In this document: one piece after another, positions 33,632 to 41,452 of the stretch | Layout: each line of letters begins with the position of its first letter | Position numbering within the stretch: position 1 is the stretch's first letter | Source: Devosia sp. Root436 | GTDB taxonomy: Bacteria; Pseudomonadota; Alphaproteobacteria; Rhizobiales; Devosiaceae | Direction: 5' to 3' | Assembly: GCF_001426345.1 (NCBI RefSeq) | Contig: NZ_LMEM01000009.1 | Span: 636,540-700,539 of the forward strand | DNA length: 64,000 nucleotides | Made by a program: the position numbers and the translations under genes | Notes under the pieces: model-generated | Told to the model about the DNA's origin: nothing | Seen by the model: only the letters and a program-made list of their open reading frames with translations | The model's database searches: none

Positions 33632-34501
33632 ATGACCAAAATCTGGCTGCTATCGGACATCCATCAGGAGTTCACCCGCGAACCTGAGGCCGCCGCCAAT
33701 CCGGCGACCCGCTTCTCGCTGGCTGACCACGTCCCGTCCGACGTCGACGTTGTCGTCATCGCCGGCGATCTGGATGTCTCGCTCGAAAATAGCCTCTCCC
33801 GCATCTCCCAGGAGCTGCCTGGACTGCCCGTCGTTTACGTGCCGGGCAACCACGATTTCTACACCTGCGAGGGCGACGGCTTCACGCTCCAGGAGATGAA
33901 AGCCCGCGGTTCGGATTTCGCGCAGCGCCTGGGCATCCACCTCCTGCAGGACGACAGCATTGAGATCGCCGGCACCCGTTTCATCGGGTCGACGCTGTGG
34001 ACGGATTTCGACTCCGTGGGCACGGGTTTCCTCCGCTCAAAAACCGCCGAGGCCGAAGGCCGCCACGGCATGAATGACTACCGCAGGATCAAGCGGGCAT
34101 CGACCGCCACGTCAGGGAAGCGCAAGAGGATTAGGGCACAGGACACTGTTGCTGAACACCGGAAATCCCGGGCCTACATTGAGCGCGAGTTGCAGACGCC
34201 GTTCGCCGGGCCGACCGTTGTCGTCACGCATCATGCGCCGCATCCGAAATCCCTCGACCCCCGGCACGGCAGCCTCAATTTTTGTTACGCGTCGAACCTG
34301 CAGGGCCTCCTCGAGGAGCCGTGGGCACCAGACATGTGGTTGCACGGACATATCCATGCGCCGACCGACTACACGGTCGGCAGGACACGGATCGTCAGCA
34401 ATCCCAGGGGCTATGCCTTCGACCCGCAGGATGCCCACAATGGTTTCCAGCCCGACCTCATCCTCGAAGTCGGCGAGCCTAAACCGAAGCTGGGGTGGTA
34501 A
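33632..34501 (+). CDS. metallophosphoesterase (calcineurin-like)
   Basis: A 289-residue phosphoesterase with all five metal-binding blocks: LLSDIHQEF (D-x-H), IAGDLD (GD), VPGNHDFY (GNHD), VTHHAPHP and LHGHIHAPTDY (GHxH). Such enzymes use two metal ions to cleave phosphodiesters or monoesters; the substrate is not predictable. ATG 33632 follows GAGGGA. It begins a run of closely packed genes (33632-35749) that includes a second phosphoesterase. Confidence 0.88.
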   Translation: MTKIWLLSDIHQEFTREPEAAANPATRFSLADHVPSDVDVVVIAGDLDVSLENSLSRISQELPGLPVVYVPGNHDFYTCEGDGFTLQEMKARGSDFAQRLGIHLLQDDSIEIAGTRFIGSTLWTDFDSVGTGFLRSKTAEAEGRHGMNDYRRIKRASTATSGKRKRIRAQDTVAEHRKSRAYIERELQTPFAGPTVVVTHHAPHPKSLDPRHGSLNFCYASNLQGLLEEPWAPDMWLHGHIHAPTDYTVGRTRIVSNPRGYAFDPQDAHNGFQPDLILEVGEPKPKLGW

Positions 34502-34503
34502 CC

Positions 34504-34806
34504 ATGAAAATCCAGATCGCGATATCGGCGAGCGGCGACATCCATATCTGGACCGGGCATCACATGCCGCCAGCAGTGAACCTCGTCGATGTCGGTTTGG
34601 GCCGGGACGGCGGCATGCTCGTCATACCTGCCACCAGAGTCGGCCCGCTGCGCGAGCTACTAGGTACTGGGACGGTCGCCAACCAGGCCGGCGCACGGGA
34701 CACGTCTCGGATCGAGAAGATTCTGAAAATGGCTGAGAGCTTGGTCGACGAGATTCAGGCCGAAGTCGACGGCGATCTCGATGACGAGCCGGAGTTCAAG
34801 ATCTGA
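34504..34806 (+). CDS. hypothetical protein
   Basis: A 100-residue protein, two bases after the phosphoesterase stop. Short strands at the N-terminus (KIQIAISASGDIHIWTG) are followed by a long acidic C-terminal helix (RIEKILKMAESLVDEIQAEVDGD). No family is recognised. It is translationally linked with its neighbours. Confidence 0.55.
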   Translation: MKIQIAISASGDIHIWTGHHMPPAVNLVDVGLGRDGGMLVIPATRVGPLRELLGTGTVANQAGARDTSRIEKILKMAESLVDEIQAEVDGDLDDEPEFKI

Positions 34807-34818
34807 GGGGAAGGGACA

Positions 34819-35085
34819 TTGAAGTTCAAAATTGCAGGAAATGTCGCTGCAGCCGACTGTGTCGCTAACGGGTACCCTGATCCGGATGTAAACCCCTGGG
34901 GCTGGTATGAAGCAGTAAAATTGAAAGTGGCCAGCCAGATTCAGGAAAGCGCACTGAATCTCGACGACGCTCGTCGCATCCTCGAAGTCGCCCTGGACCG
35001 CACGCTTTACCGCGCGCCGCCTACGCTGCCCTTCGCTGTGCCGGGCACGATTGAATACGAAATTTTGGAGGAGCTGGCGGCATGA
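34819..35085 (+). CDS. hypothetical protein
   Basis: An 88-residue protein with a TTG start at 34819 behind a strong GGGGAAGGG site (MKFKIAGNVAAADCVANG). Helix VKLKVASQIQESALNLDDARRILEVALD fills the centre. It overlaps the next gene by 4 bp. No family is recognised. Confidence 0.55.
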   Translation: MKFKIAGNVAAADCVANGYPDPDVNPWGWYEAVKLKVASQIQESALNLDDARRILEVALDRTLYRAPPTLPFAVPGTIEYEILEELAA

Positions 35086-35681
35086 GAACCCCCTCGATCT
35101 ACTTCACATCAGACCATCATTTTGGCCACAGAGCCATCATCGAGATGTGCGCCAGGCCGTTCGACGACGTCGACGCGATGGACCGCGCCATGATCCAAGC
35201 GTGGAACAGTATAGTGCAGCCGCACGACACTGTCTGGCACTTGGGAGATTTCGCCCATCGCTGCTCAGTCGAGCGGACGGAATCTATCTTCAAGATGCTC
35301 AACGGCACCAAAAATCTGATCCTCGGAAACCACGACCGGCAGGCGACTACCCGGCTACCGTGGGCATGGCGGGGCGATTTCAAGCACCTCGTCTTAGACG
35401 ACGTGCAGGTCAATCTCTCGCACTACGGCATGCGCGTGTGGCCTGGTCTGCACCGTGGCTCGATCATGCTCTACGGGCACAGCCACAGCACTCTTCCAGG
35501 CGCCAGGAATACGATAGACGTTGGCGTCGACAACACGGGATTCGTCCCGCAAACGCTGGCGCAGCTCCGATCAAGGATGGCCTTGCTGCCGCGCCTTGCG
35601 TTCGATGTCGGTCGTCCCCTCGGGGAGCACGACGACGATGACGAGATGGGGCTCGACAGCGACGAGGGGGTCACGCCATGA
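35082..35681 (+). CDS. second metallophosphoesterase
   Basis: A 199-residue compact phosphoesterase. Metal-binding blocks: FTSDHHFGH (D-x-H), WHLGDFAH (GD), LILGNHDR (GNHD), VNLSHYG and LYGHSHST (GHxH). This short form, with HHFGH, is common in phages and plasmids. It differs from the 33632 enzyme in sequence and length. The C-terminus is acidic (GEHDDDDEMGLDSDEG). It overlaps both neighbours by 4 bp. Confidence 0.87.
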   Translation: MRTPSIYFTSDHHFGHRAIIEMCARPFDDVDAMDRAMIQAWNSIVQPHDTVWHLGDFAHRCSVERTESIFKMLNGTKNLILGNHDRQATTRLPWAWRGDFKHLVLDDVQVNLSHYGMRVWPGLHRGSIMLYGHSHSTLPGARNTIDVGVDNTGFVPQTLAQLRSRMALLPRLAFDVGRPLGEHDDDDEMGLDSDEGVTP

Positions 35682-35749
35682 GTGCTACCAACTCAATGCT
35701 GCCTGTGGCAGACTTGGGGTGGGTTACGGCCTGTCTGCATTTTGGTTGA
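35678..35749 (+). pseudogene. truncated operon gene at the edge of the metal-resistance module
   Basis: An ATG overlapping the phosphoesterase stop opens a frame MSATNSMLPVADLGWVTACL that ends after 23 residues at 35749. The coupled start shows it was the next gene of the operon. Beyond it the sequence enters the oppositely oriented metal-ATPase module, so the gene was probably cut by insertion of that module. Confidence 0.5.
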
Positions 35750-35776
35750 AACTGCGCAGAAGCGGACTCAATTCGG

Positions 35777-37912
35777 CTAGTGTTTCTTCGGCTTCCAGCC
35801 AAGCAGCCGCATGGCATTCGCCGTCACCAGGACAGTTGCGCCGGTATCGGCAAGGATAGCGGGCCATAGCCCAGTGATCCCAACGATGGTCGTCACCAGG
35901 AACACGGCTTTCAGCCCCAGGGCGATAACAATGTTCTGGGTAATGTTGGACATCGTGGTCTTTGACAGATCGATCATCGCCGGGATGTCGGCAACGCGTC
36001 CGTGTAGGACTGCCGCGTCAGCGGTTTCCAGCGCCACGTCCGTGCCACCTCCCATGGCGATCCCGATGTCGGCTGCAGCGAGCGCCGGTGCGTCGTTGAT
36101 GCCGTCGCCTACCTTGGCCACGACCTGACCGGCCGACTGCATTTCCCGAACGATCCGCTGCTTGTCCTCTGGCATCAGCTCGGCCTTGACCTCGATGCCG
36201 AGCCCGGCGCCGATCGCCGTGGCCGTGCGGCGGTTGTCGCCGGTCAGCATAACGGTGGCGATCCCGGCATCCCGCAACGCCTTCAATCCAGCCGCGGCAT
36301 CCGGGCGGGCCTCGTCTCGGATCGCGAACAGCCCGGCGATCTGGCCGTTGGCCAGCAGTACAGAAACTGTCTTGCCTTCGTCGTTGAATGCGCCGATGCG
36401 AGAGGTCATGTCCTCGGGGATGGCTGCCGTTTCCGCGGCGGCGGACGGCGATGCCAGCAGGACCAGGACGCCACCGACATTCCCGGACACGCCCTTGCCG
36501 GTGAGCGCCTTGGCGCCGAAGGCAGGCGGTACAGGTGCCTTGGCCTCCTTGGCCTTCGCCAGGATCGCCACCGCAAGGGGATGCGACGATCCGCTCTCGA
36601 GTGCGGCGGCCGTGGAGAGGAGCTGCGTCTCGGTGCGGCCCACCACCACGATGTCGGTGACCACGGGCTTGCCCGCCGTCAGCGTGCCAGTCTTGTCGAA
36701 TGCGACGGCGGTGATCTTCCGCAAGCCCTCCAGCACGGCGCCGCCCTTGAGCAGTAGGCCGCGGCGTGCGCCTGCCGACAGTCCGGCGGCGATGGCAGCT
36801 GGTGTCGAGATCACCAGGGCGCAAGGGCAGCCGATCAGCAGGACGGCCAGCCCCTTGTAGATCCACTCGTTCCAGTCCCATCCCAGCACCAGGGGCGGCA
36901 CGATGGCAACCAGCGCACCCACGACCAGGACGCCCGGCGTGTAGATCTTGGAAAACCGATCAATGAAACGTTCTGTCGGAGCCTTGCTCTCCTGGGCTTG
37001 CTCCACCAGCTTGACGACCCGAGCGATGGTATTGTCGGCAGCGGCGGCGGTGACCTTCACGCGCAGCACGGCATCGGTATTGATGGTGCCGGCGAACACG
37101 GGGTCTCCCGCACCCTTGCGTTTGGGCACGCTCTCGCCGGTGACCGGGGCCTCGTCGATCGAGCTGTTGCCTTCCATGATATCGCCATCGGCGGCGATAC
37201 GGTCACCTGGCCGGATCAACAAGATATTGCCGATGGCCAGGGCGTCGGCTTGGATCTCTTCTGTCTGGCCGTTGCGTTCCACCAGCGCGGTCTTTGGCAC
37301 CAGGTCCGTCAGGCTCCGGATGCTGGCCCGCGCCCGGCCGGCGGCAACGCCCTCGAGGAGTTCGCCGACCAGGAAGAGGAGCACCACGGTGGCCGCTTCT
37401 TCCGTGGCTCCGATGAACACGGCGCCGATGGCGGCGATGCTCATCAAAGTTTCGATCGAGAACGGCGTCCCGTGCAGGGCGCCGGTGATGGCGCGACGCC
37501 CAATTGGCACCAGGCCGACCAGAAGCGCCGCCAGGAAAGCCCAGTGCCCGATTTCCGGCAGAACCTGGCCGATCAGGTAGGCCGCGACCAGCGCGAGCCC
37601 GCAAGCCCAGGTCAGCACGGCCTTGCGGATCTTCCACCACGGTCCGTCGCCGAGTTCGAAATGATCGTCGTGATCGGCGCTGGTTTCCGCAGGAGCTTCG
37701 GCGGGCGCGGCGGTGTAGCCGACCGCCTTCACGGCATTCCGGATGGCAGCGAGGGGAACGCCGGTGTGGGTGACAGTCATGGACTGAGCCGTGTACGAAG
37801 CCCCGACTTCCATTACGCCGGGCACGCGCGAGACGGCGTTCTCCACCTTGCTGGCGCAGTTGGCGCAGTCCATGCCGCCGACGCGGAACTTGGTGACGAT
37901 GGCTTCGGTCAT
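35777..37912 (-). CDS. P1B-type heavy-metal-exporting ATPase (Zn/Cd/Pb class)
   Basis: A 711-residue inner-membrane ATPase of the ZntA/CadA group that pumps divalent soft metals out of the cytoplasm. Features in order: one heavy-metal-associated domain with GGMDCANC (residues 12-19), TGES in the actuator domain, the CPC motif in LIGCPCALVIS, the phosphorylation site DKTGTLTAG, the HP motif SSHPLAVAI, and GDGINDAPALAAADIG. A divergent MerR regulator and a 19-bp-spacer promoter control it. Zn/Cd/Pb specificity follows from the single CPC and overall class rather than direct proof. Confidence 0.93.
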   Translation of the reverse strand: MTEAIVTKFRVGGMDCANCASKVENAVSRVPGVMEVGASYTAQSMTVTHTGVPLAAIRNAVKAVGYTAAPAEAPAETSADHDDHFELGDGPWWKIRKAVLTWACGLALVAAYLIGQVLPEIGHWAFLAALLVGLVPIGRRAITGALHGTPFSIETLMSIAAIGAVFIGATEEAATVVLLFLVGELLEGVAAGRARASIRSLTDLVPKTALVERNGQTEEIQADALAIGNILLIRPGDRIAADGDIMEGNSSIDEAPVTGESVPKRKGAGDPVFAGTINTDAVLRVKVTAAAADNTIARVVKLVEQAQESKAPTERFIDRFSKIYTPGVLVVGALVAIVPPLVLGWDWNEWIYKGLAVLLIGCPCALVISTPAAIAAGLSAGARRGLLLKGGAVLEGLRKITAVAFDKTGTLTAGKPVVTDIVVVGRTETQLLSTAAALESGSSHPLAVAILAKAKEAKAPVPPAFGAKALTGKGVSGNVGGVLVLLASPSAAAETAAIPEDMTSRIGAFNDEGKTVSVLLANGQIAGLFAIRDEARPDAAAGLKALRDAGIATVMLTGDNRRTATAIGAGLGIEVKAELMPEDKQRIVREMQSAGQVVAKVGDGINDAPALAAADIGIAMGGGTDVALETADAAVLHGRVADIPAMIDLSKTTMSNITQNIVIALGLKAVFLVTTIVGITGLWPAILADTGATVLVTANAMRLLGWKPKKH

Positions 37913-37939
37913 GATGGGTCTTCCTTATGAGTCGACCCG

Positions 37940-37970
37940 ATGCTAATCCCTCTAGTCGCTAGAGCATCAA
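37940..37970 (-). promoter_or_regulatory. MerR-type promoter of the metal ATPase
   Basis: On the minus strand: -35 TTGATG (37970-37965), a 19-bp spacer and -10 TAGCAT (37945-37940). The dyad CTCTAG-TCG-CTAGAG (37950-37964) fills the spacer. An overlong 19-bp spacer with a centred dyad is the hallmark of promoters activated by DNA untwisting by MerR/ZntR/CadR proteins. Confidence 0.8.
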
Positions 37971-37981
37971 GAGGTATTCCG

Positions 37982-38407
37982 ATGAATTTTCCGATCGGCG
38001 AACTTTCGAAGCGAAGCGGCGTCAAGGTGCCTACTATCCGGTTTTATGAACAGATCGGACTGCTGCCGGAACCGCCCCGCACGGAAAGCAACCAGCGCCG
38101 CTATGGCAAGCCCGAGGCCGACCGGCTTATCTTCATACGGCATTCCCGCGAACTCGGGTTCGAGGTTGAGGACATCAAGGCCTTGCTGGCGATGACGTCG
38201 GAGCCGCAGGCTTCCTGCCACCAGGCTGACAGTATCGCCCGCAGCCACCTGTCGGAAATTGATCGCCGCATCGCCAGCTTGCAGGCGCTAAAGGGCGAGC
38301 TCACGCGGATGATCGAGGAATGCGGGCATGGCCGGATCTGCGATTGCCGGATAATCGAGGCACTGGCCGATCATGGCCATTGCGCGTCGGATCACTCGAG
38401 GGCTTAA
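37982..38407 (+). CDS. MerR-family metal sensor (CadR/ZntR/PbrR-like)
   Basis: A 141-residue regulator from ATG 37982. HTH: FPIGELSKRSGVKVPTIRFY and EQIGLLPEPPR; dimer helix SEIDRRIASLQALKGELTRMI. The metal site includes Cys in ASCHQAD (near 79) and the C-terminal loop CGHGRICDC, as in CadR and PbrR. It is divergent from the ATPase and lies beside the 19-bp-spacer promoter, so it should activate export when Cd, Pb or Zn rises. Confidence 0.88.
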   Translation: MNFPIGELSKRSGVKVPTIRFYEQIGLLPEPPRTESNQRRYGKPEADRLIFIRHSRELGFEVEDIKALLAMTSEPQASCHQADSIARSHLSEIDRRIASLQALKGELTRMIEECGHGRICDCRIIEALADHGHCASDHSRA

Positions 38408-38811
38408 GACGAGGCGGCTAGGTCCTTGAACACCACGCAGTCGCGTCCCGGCCCGCCACAGCAAACAGCGTCGCCCTGGGCGACGAAGCGCTGCATGCTG
38501 CGTTCGAGCGCCTTGAGCTCGGTCAGCTTCGCCTGGACCTCCTTGAGGTGACCGCGGGCAATGTCGCCGACTTCCTTGCAATCCTTGTCGGCGCTGATCG
38601 ACAGGCCTGCAAGCAGACGCACCTGGTCAATCCCGAAGCCGAAGTCTCGGCATCGTCGAATGAAGGTCAGTCGCTCCAGGTCATCGGCGCCGTAGACCCG
38701 CTGTCCGCTCTCGCTGCGGTCAGGTGCCGGCAGGAGGCCGATCTCTTCGTAGTATCGGATGGTCGGGGTGTTGACGCCCGCCGCCTTTGCGAGTTTCCCG
38801 ATCGTCAGCAT
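38404..38811 (-). CDS. second MerR-family regulator
   Basis: A 135-residue regulator from ATG 38811, preceded by GAGG. HTH: LTIGKLAKAAGVNTPTIRYY, then EEIGLLPAPDR. It has a cysteine in DKDCKEVGDIA at the position used by MerR for Hg(II), and a C-terminal CCGGPGRDC. It is divergent from the Cys-rich gene at 38891 and convergent with the first MerR gene (4-bp overlap). Mercury or another thiophilic metal is likely; the exact ion is open. Confidence 0.85.
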   Translation of the reverse strand: MLTIGKLAKAAGVNTPTIRYYEEIGLLPAPDRSESGQRVYGADDLERLTFIRRCRDFGFGIDQVRLLAGLSISADKDCKEVGDIARGHLKEVQAKLTELKALERSMQRFVAQGDAVCCGGPGRDCVVFKDLAASS

Positions 38812-38830
38812 CTCATCCTCGCTTTCGCTC

Positions 38831-38861
38831 TTGCCCTTCAAGCTACTTGAAGGATTATAGG
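38831..38861 (+). promoter_or_regulatory. MerR-type promoter of the 38891 operon
   Basis: -35 TTGCCC (38831-38836), a 19-bp spacer, and -10 TATAGG (38856-38861). The perfect dyad CCTTCAAG-cta-CTTGAAGG (38835-38853) spans the spacer. This is the same architecture as the ATPase promoter but with a different operator, fitting control by the 38811 regulator. Confidence 0.8.
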
Positions 38862-38890
38862 TCTGTCCATCTCACCGAAAGGAGATCGAC

Positions 38891-39268
38891 ATGCCCATAA
38901 TCAACCAGTCCGACGCGTGCTGCTCCAGCTGCGCCTCTGCCGCCAACGACACCGCCCTTGCTATCGCCTGCAGCCTGGGTGCCAGCGACTTTAAGGAACG
39001 GGTTGCAGGCATCCGCGAGCTTGCGTCCCGGCACCTGCTCTCCAGCCGCCGTGAACCGCTGCGGCTGCACCTGACCTACGGCGCCGCGGCACTGCCAGAG
39101 GTGCAAGACCTGGTGGCCAAGGAGGCCGACTGCTGCGCTTTCCTGGAGTTCGACCTGCGTGCGGGCGACCGGGTGGAGCTGACGATCACGGCTCCGGAGA
39201 GTGCCGCCTTGGCAGCTGACGAACTGTTCGCCCATTTCGCCCCGGAACTCGCGAGGTCCGCAGCATGA
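38891..39268 (+). CDS. cysteine-rich hypothetical protein of the metal module
   Basis: A 125-residue soluble protein, MPIINQSDACCSSCASAAND, with a CCSSC cluster near residues 10-14 and a CC pair in EADCCAFLEFDL. The paired cysteines suggest metal or thiol chemistry. It is the first gene of an operon with two small membrane proteins under a MerR-type promoter, and overlaps the next gene by 4 bp. Function is not known; metal capture or chaperoning is a reasonable guess. Confidence 0.7.
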   Translation: MPIINQSDACCSSCASAANDTALAIACSLGASDFKERVAGIRELASRHLLSSRREPLRLHLTYGAAALPEVQDLVAKEADCCAFLEFDLRAGDRVELTITAPESAALAADELFAHFAPELARSAA

Positions 39269-39465
39269 ACCCGAACGCCAAGAAAGGCATAGTCGCCACC
39301 GCCGGCGTCGTGGCAGCCTGCGCGGCCTGCTGCGCCGTCCCGATCGTGGCTGCCAGCGGGGTGGCCGTCGTTGCCGGACCGGTCGGCATCGTGGCCGTCC
39401 TGCTCACCGGTGTCGGCGGACTGTGGGCGTGGTTGCGAGGACGTGCTAAGCGCCAGCAGACCTGA
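39265..39465 (+). CDS. small Cys-containing membrane protein
   Basis: A 66-residue protein with two hydrophobic segments separated by a Gly turn ([21 protein letters not shown], split by the motif CAACC; then [20 protein letters not shown]). Cysteines in the first helix recall MerT, MerF and MerC transporters, which pass Hg(II) across the inner membrane by Cys pairs. It is coupled to the Cys-rich gene. It may be a metal transporter or a short relative of one. Confidence 0.65.
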   Translation: MNPNAKKGIVATAGVVAACAACCAVPIVAASGVAVVAGPVGIVAVLLTGVGGLWAWLRGRAKRQQT

Positions 39466-39478
39466 GACGGAGACAGCC

Positions 39479-39814
39479 ATGCCCATCGTAGTGACCACGG
39501 GATTGATCTATGCCGGGGCCGCGCTGGCAGAGATCGTTGGATGCTTCGCGTTCTGGGCATGGCTCCGTCAGGGACAGTCGCCGATCTGGGTGGCCGCAGG
39601 AATCCCCGCGCTGATCGCCTTCGCCTGGATGCTTACCCTGGCACCGTCCGAGCACGCCGGTCGGGCATATGCGGCCTATGGTGGCGTCTATATCGTGGCG
39701 TCGCTGCTCTGGCTCTGGGTGGCAGAAGGGCACGCGCCGGACCGCTGGGATCTGATCGGCGGCGCATTGGCGCTAGTGGCGGCAGGGATCATCTTGTTTG
39801 CTCCAAGAAGCTAG
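39479..39814 (+). CDS. YnfA/UPF0060-family four-helix membrane protein
   Basis: A 111-residue protein with four predicted helices. Family marks are [21 protein letters not shown], the central [17 protein letters not shown] and the end [23 protein letters not shown]0060 proteins resemble small multidrug-resistance transporters and are frequent beside mercury and other metal genes. ATG 39479 follows GGAGAC. It closes the metal module. Confidence 0.9.
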   Translation: MPIVVTTGLIYAGAALAEIVGCFAFWAWLRQGQSPIWVAAGIPALIAFAWMLTLAPSEHAGRAYAAYGGVYIVASLLWLWVAEGHAPDRWDLIGGALALVAAGIILFAPRS

Positions 39815-40339
39815 ATGCCGTGCGACGTGGGAAAAGCTGGTACTCGACGTCCGCTTTTGGCGATTGGCTCCGGTGGACTAGACGGCTTGTATGGGGTCGG
39901 AAGGGGCCGTTACGTCTCGCCATCTGTAAAATGACGGCTAAAAGGAATACCATTTCACAATTCTAACAGCGAAAACAGCTTCCTACCGGACACCGTCTAT
40001 GGTTTCCGTCACAAGGGTCGCGGCGGCTGACAGGATGGTTATTGCCTCAACTTGGTCCTGGGTTAACTTCATTGCCGCGCAGGCGGCTGGCAGGAACATG
40101 ATCGGTCTTATCGAGGACATCGCCTTGCTGCCGCTGCGACCTGGTCAATCCGCTTTTGGAAGCTAACTCTACTTAGCTTCGCTTTCCATGTATTGGTAGT
40201 ATGGTGCTGGGCACTATGCGTTAACGTCCGCTTATCGCGTATCGATTTGGGCGGTACGACAATGGTGCATGCAAAGCGAAGCTAAGTGCAGTTAGCTTCC
40301 GAAAGACGACGTGATACGCTCCAGAAAACAGGGGGCATC
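39815..40339. other. intergenic region after the metal module
   Basis: This 525-bp stretch holds an inverted-repeat structure (listed separately) and no secure gene. A minus-strand frame 39983-40120 (45 residues, ending MKLTQDQVEAITILSAAATL, then VTETIDGVR) reads like a natural peptide but lacks a good ribosome site. The right edge of the inserted metal module probably falls here. Confidence 0.4.
40154..40306. repeat. pair of inverted 32-bp repeats
   Basis: The segment around 40154-40186 (core GGAAGCTAACTCTACTTAGC) reappears inverted at 40273-40305 with very few changes, about 85 bp apart. Each copy is itself an imperfect palindrome (AAGCTAACT / ACTTAGCTT). It is either a long hairpin, a small MITE-like element of about 150 bp, or a double operator upstream of the 40340 gene. 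Confidence 0.55.
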
Positions 40340-40876
40340 ATGTTCGGATTATTCAAAAGCAAGAAGCCGGCAGAACCTGCCACAGGCGTGGCTGCACTCA
40401 TGCAGATATTCGAGGATCTCAGCGCCAAGGTCGAGGCAGCCTATGTAGACGTGAAGAAGTTCAGTCGTCCGGAGATTAGCTTCTTCGCGATGTCCGCTAT
40501 CTCGGTCTATATCCAGGCTGGTGACGTGCCGGAAAATATCGAGCAGGAACTGCTGACGCAGTTCACCGAGCGGGCCCTTGCTTCCATGCTGGTCAGGCTC
40601 CCGCCGCCGGCGAGCAGCGATATGCTCTACTCTGTCTTCGTTACGCGGTTTGGCGAATACGCGGAACTCATTGCCCACCTCGCCGGCGCCAGCGAAGCAA
40701 ACCACCATCGGGACGCTGTTTTCGCATTGATGTCCGCGCTGGATAAGAACGCCAAGGTCGAAGCGGACGCAGTAATGGCCATGATGAGGGGCTTGAAGAT
40801 AGGGATGCCGCTCACGCATGCGGAATTGAATGTCCGGGATGCAGTCATCGCTTACCAGTCTCATGCGCGTCCCTGA
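40340..40876 (+). CDS. hypothetical protein, paralogue of the 21554 gene
   Basis: A 178-residue protein from ATG 40340 behind AGGGGG. N-terminus MFGLFKSKKPAEPATG, then SRPEISFFAMSAISVYIQAG (residues about 46-65), which aligns with the 21554 product. The rest is helical (DAVFALMSALDKNAKVEADA). It follows the inverted-repeat structure. Function is unknown. Confidence 0.58.
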   Translation: MFGLFKSKKPAEPATGVAALMQIFEDLSAKVEAAYVDVKKFSRPEISFFAMSAISVYIQAGDVPENIEQELLTQFTERALASMLVRLPPPASSDMLYSVFVTRFGEYAELIAHLAGASEANHHRDAVFALMSALDKNAKVEADAVMAMMRGLKIGMPLTHAELNVRDAVIAYQSHARP

Positions 40877-41042
40877 AACAGGCACGGCGGCCCGGGAGCG
40901 AGAGCGGTTGATTTCGCATCTCCAGCAGAGGTTGGCCTATTTCCGATCGATACCGACAGCTCGCCGAGAAGCAGAGTGCGCTGACGAAGGCGAGTGCGAC
41001 TGCATCGCACTGCTTCGTGAGAAGGGTATGGATGTTTCCTAG
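40863..41042 (+). CDS. small hypothetical protein
   Basis: A 59-residue protein from ATG 40863, overlapping the previous gene by 14 bp. A basic helix RERERLISHLQQRLAYFRSI precedes a Cys-rich end ECADEGECDCIALLREKG. No family is recognised. It overlaps the next start by 11 bp, so the three genes appear to be one transcript. Confidence 0.45.
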   Translation: MRVPETGTAARERERLISHLQQRLAYFRSIPTARREAECADEGECDCIALLREKGMDVS

Positions 41043-41445
41043 ACTGATCGCCTGCACGCTTATACTTGCTGTCACTCCTGGGCAAGCTCAGGAACTGGAG
41101 AAGGACCGCCAGGAACAGCTTTGCGCCGGCATGCAGATCAACCGATACCTGCCCAACGATACCTACGTCGATTGCATCTCGGACGACTACGCCATCGAAG
41201 TCGACTTCTCGAACAAGTGGGCCGAGGCCATCGGGCAATCGCTCATGTACGCAGCTGAGCTAGAGCGGCTTCCCGGCATCATCCTGATCTGTCGCGCGGG
41301 TGAGGACGAGAGCAACTGCTTGAAGCACGGCTATCACATCGAGCAGACCGTCAACTGGTGGCGGATACCGATGACGGTGTGGCATTGCGGCGCCGATGAC
41401 GTGCACCTGGCCGACTGCCGCCGGGTCGAATACATGCAAGAGTAG
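41032..41445 (+). CDS. exported protein with nuclease-like (PD-(D/E)XK-type) pattern
   Basis: A 137-residue protein with a clear signal peptide MFPRLIACTLILAVTPGQAQ. The mature part has TYVDCISDDYAIEVDFSNKW and AEAIGQSLMYA, a pattern of Asp, then Glu-x-Asp and Lys/Trp, and Gln-Ser that recalls the compact PD-(D/E)XK fold; plasmid-encoded relatives with the same signature exist. There are several cysteines, consistent with export. Substrate and role are unknown; the nuclease-like label is my inference. Confidence 0.6.
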   Translation: MFPRLIACTLILAVTPGQAQELEKDRQEQLCAGMQINRYLPNDTYVDCISDDYAIEVDFSNKWAEAIGQSLMYAAELERLPGIILICRAGEDESNCLKHGYHIEQTVNWWRIPMTVWHCGADDVHLADCRRVEYMQE

Positions 41446-41452
41446 CCCGGCT

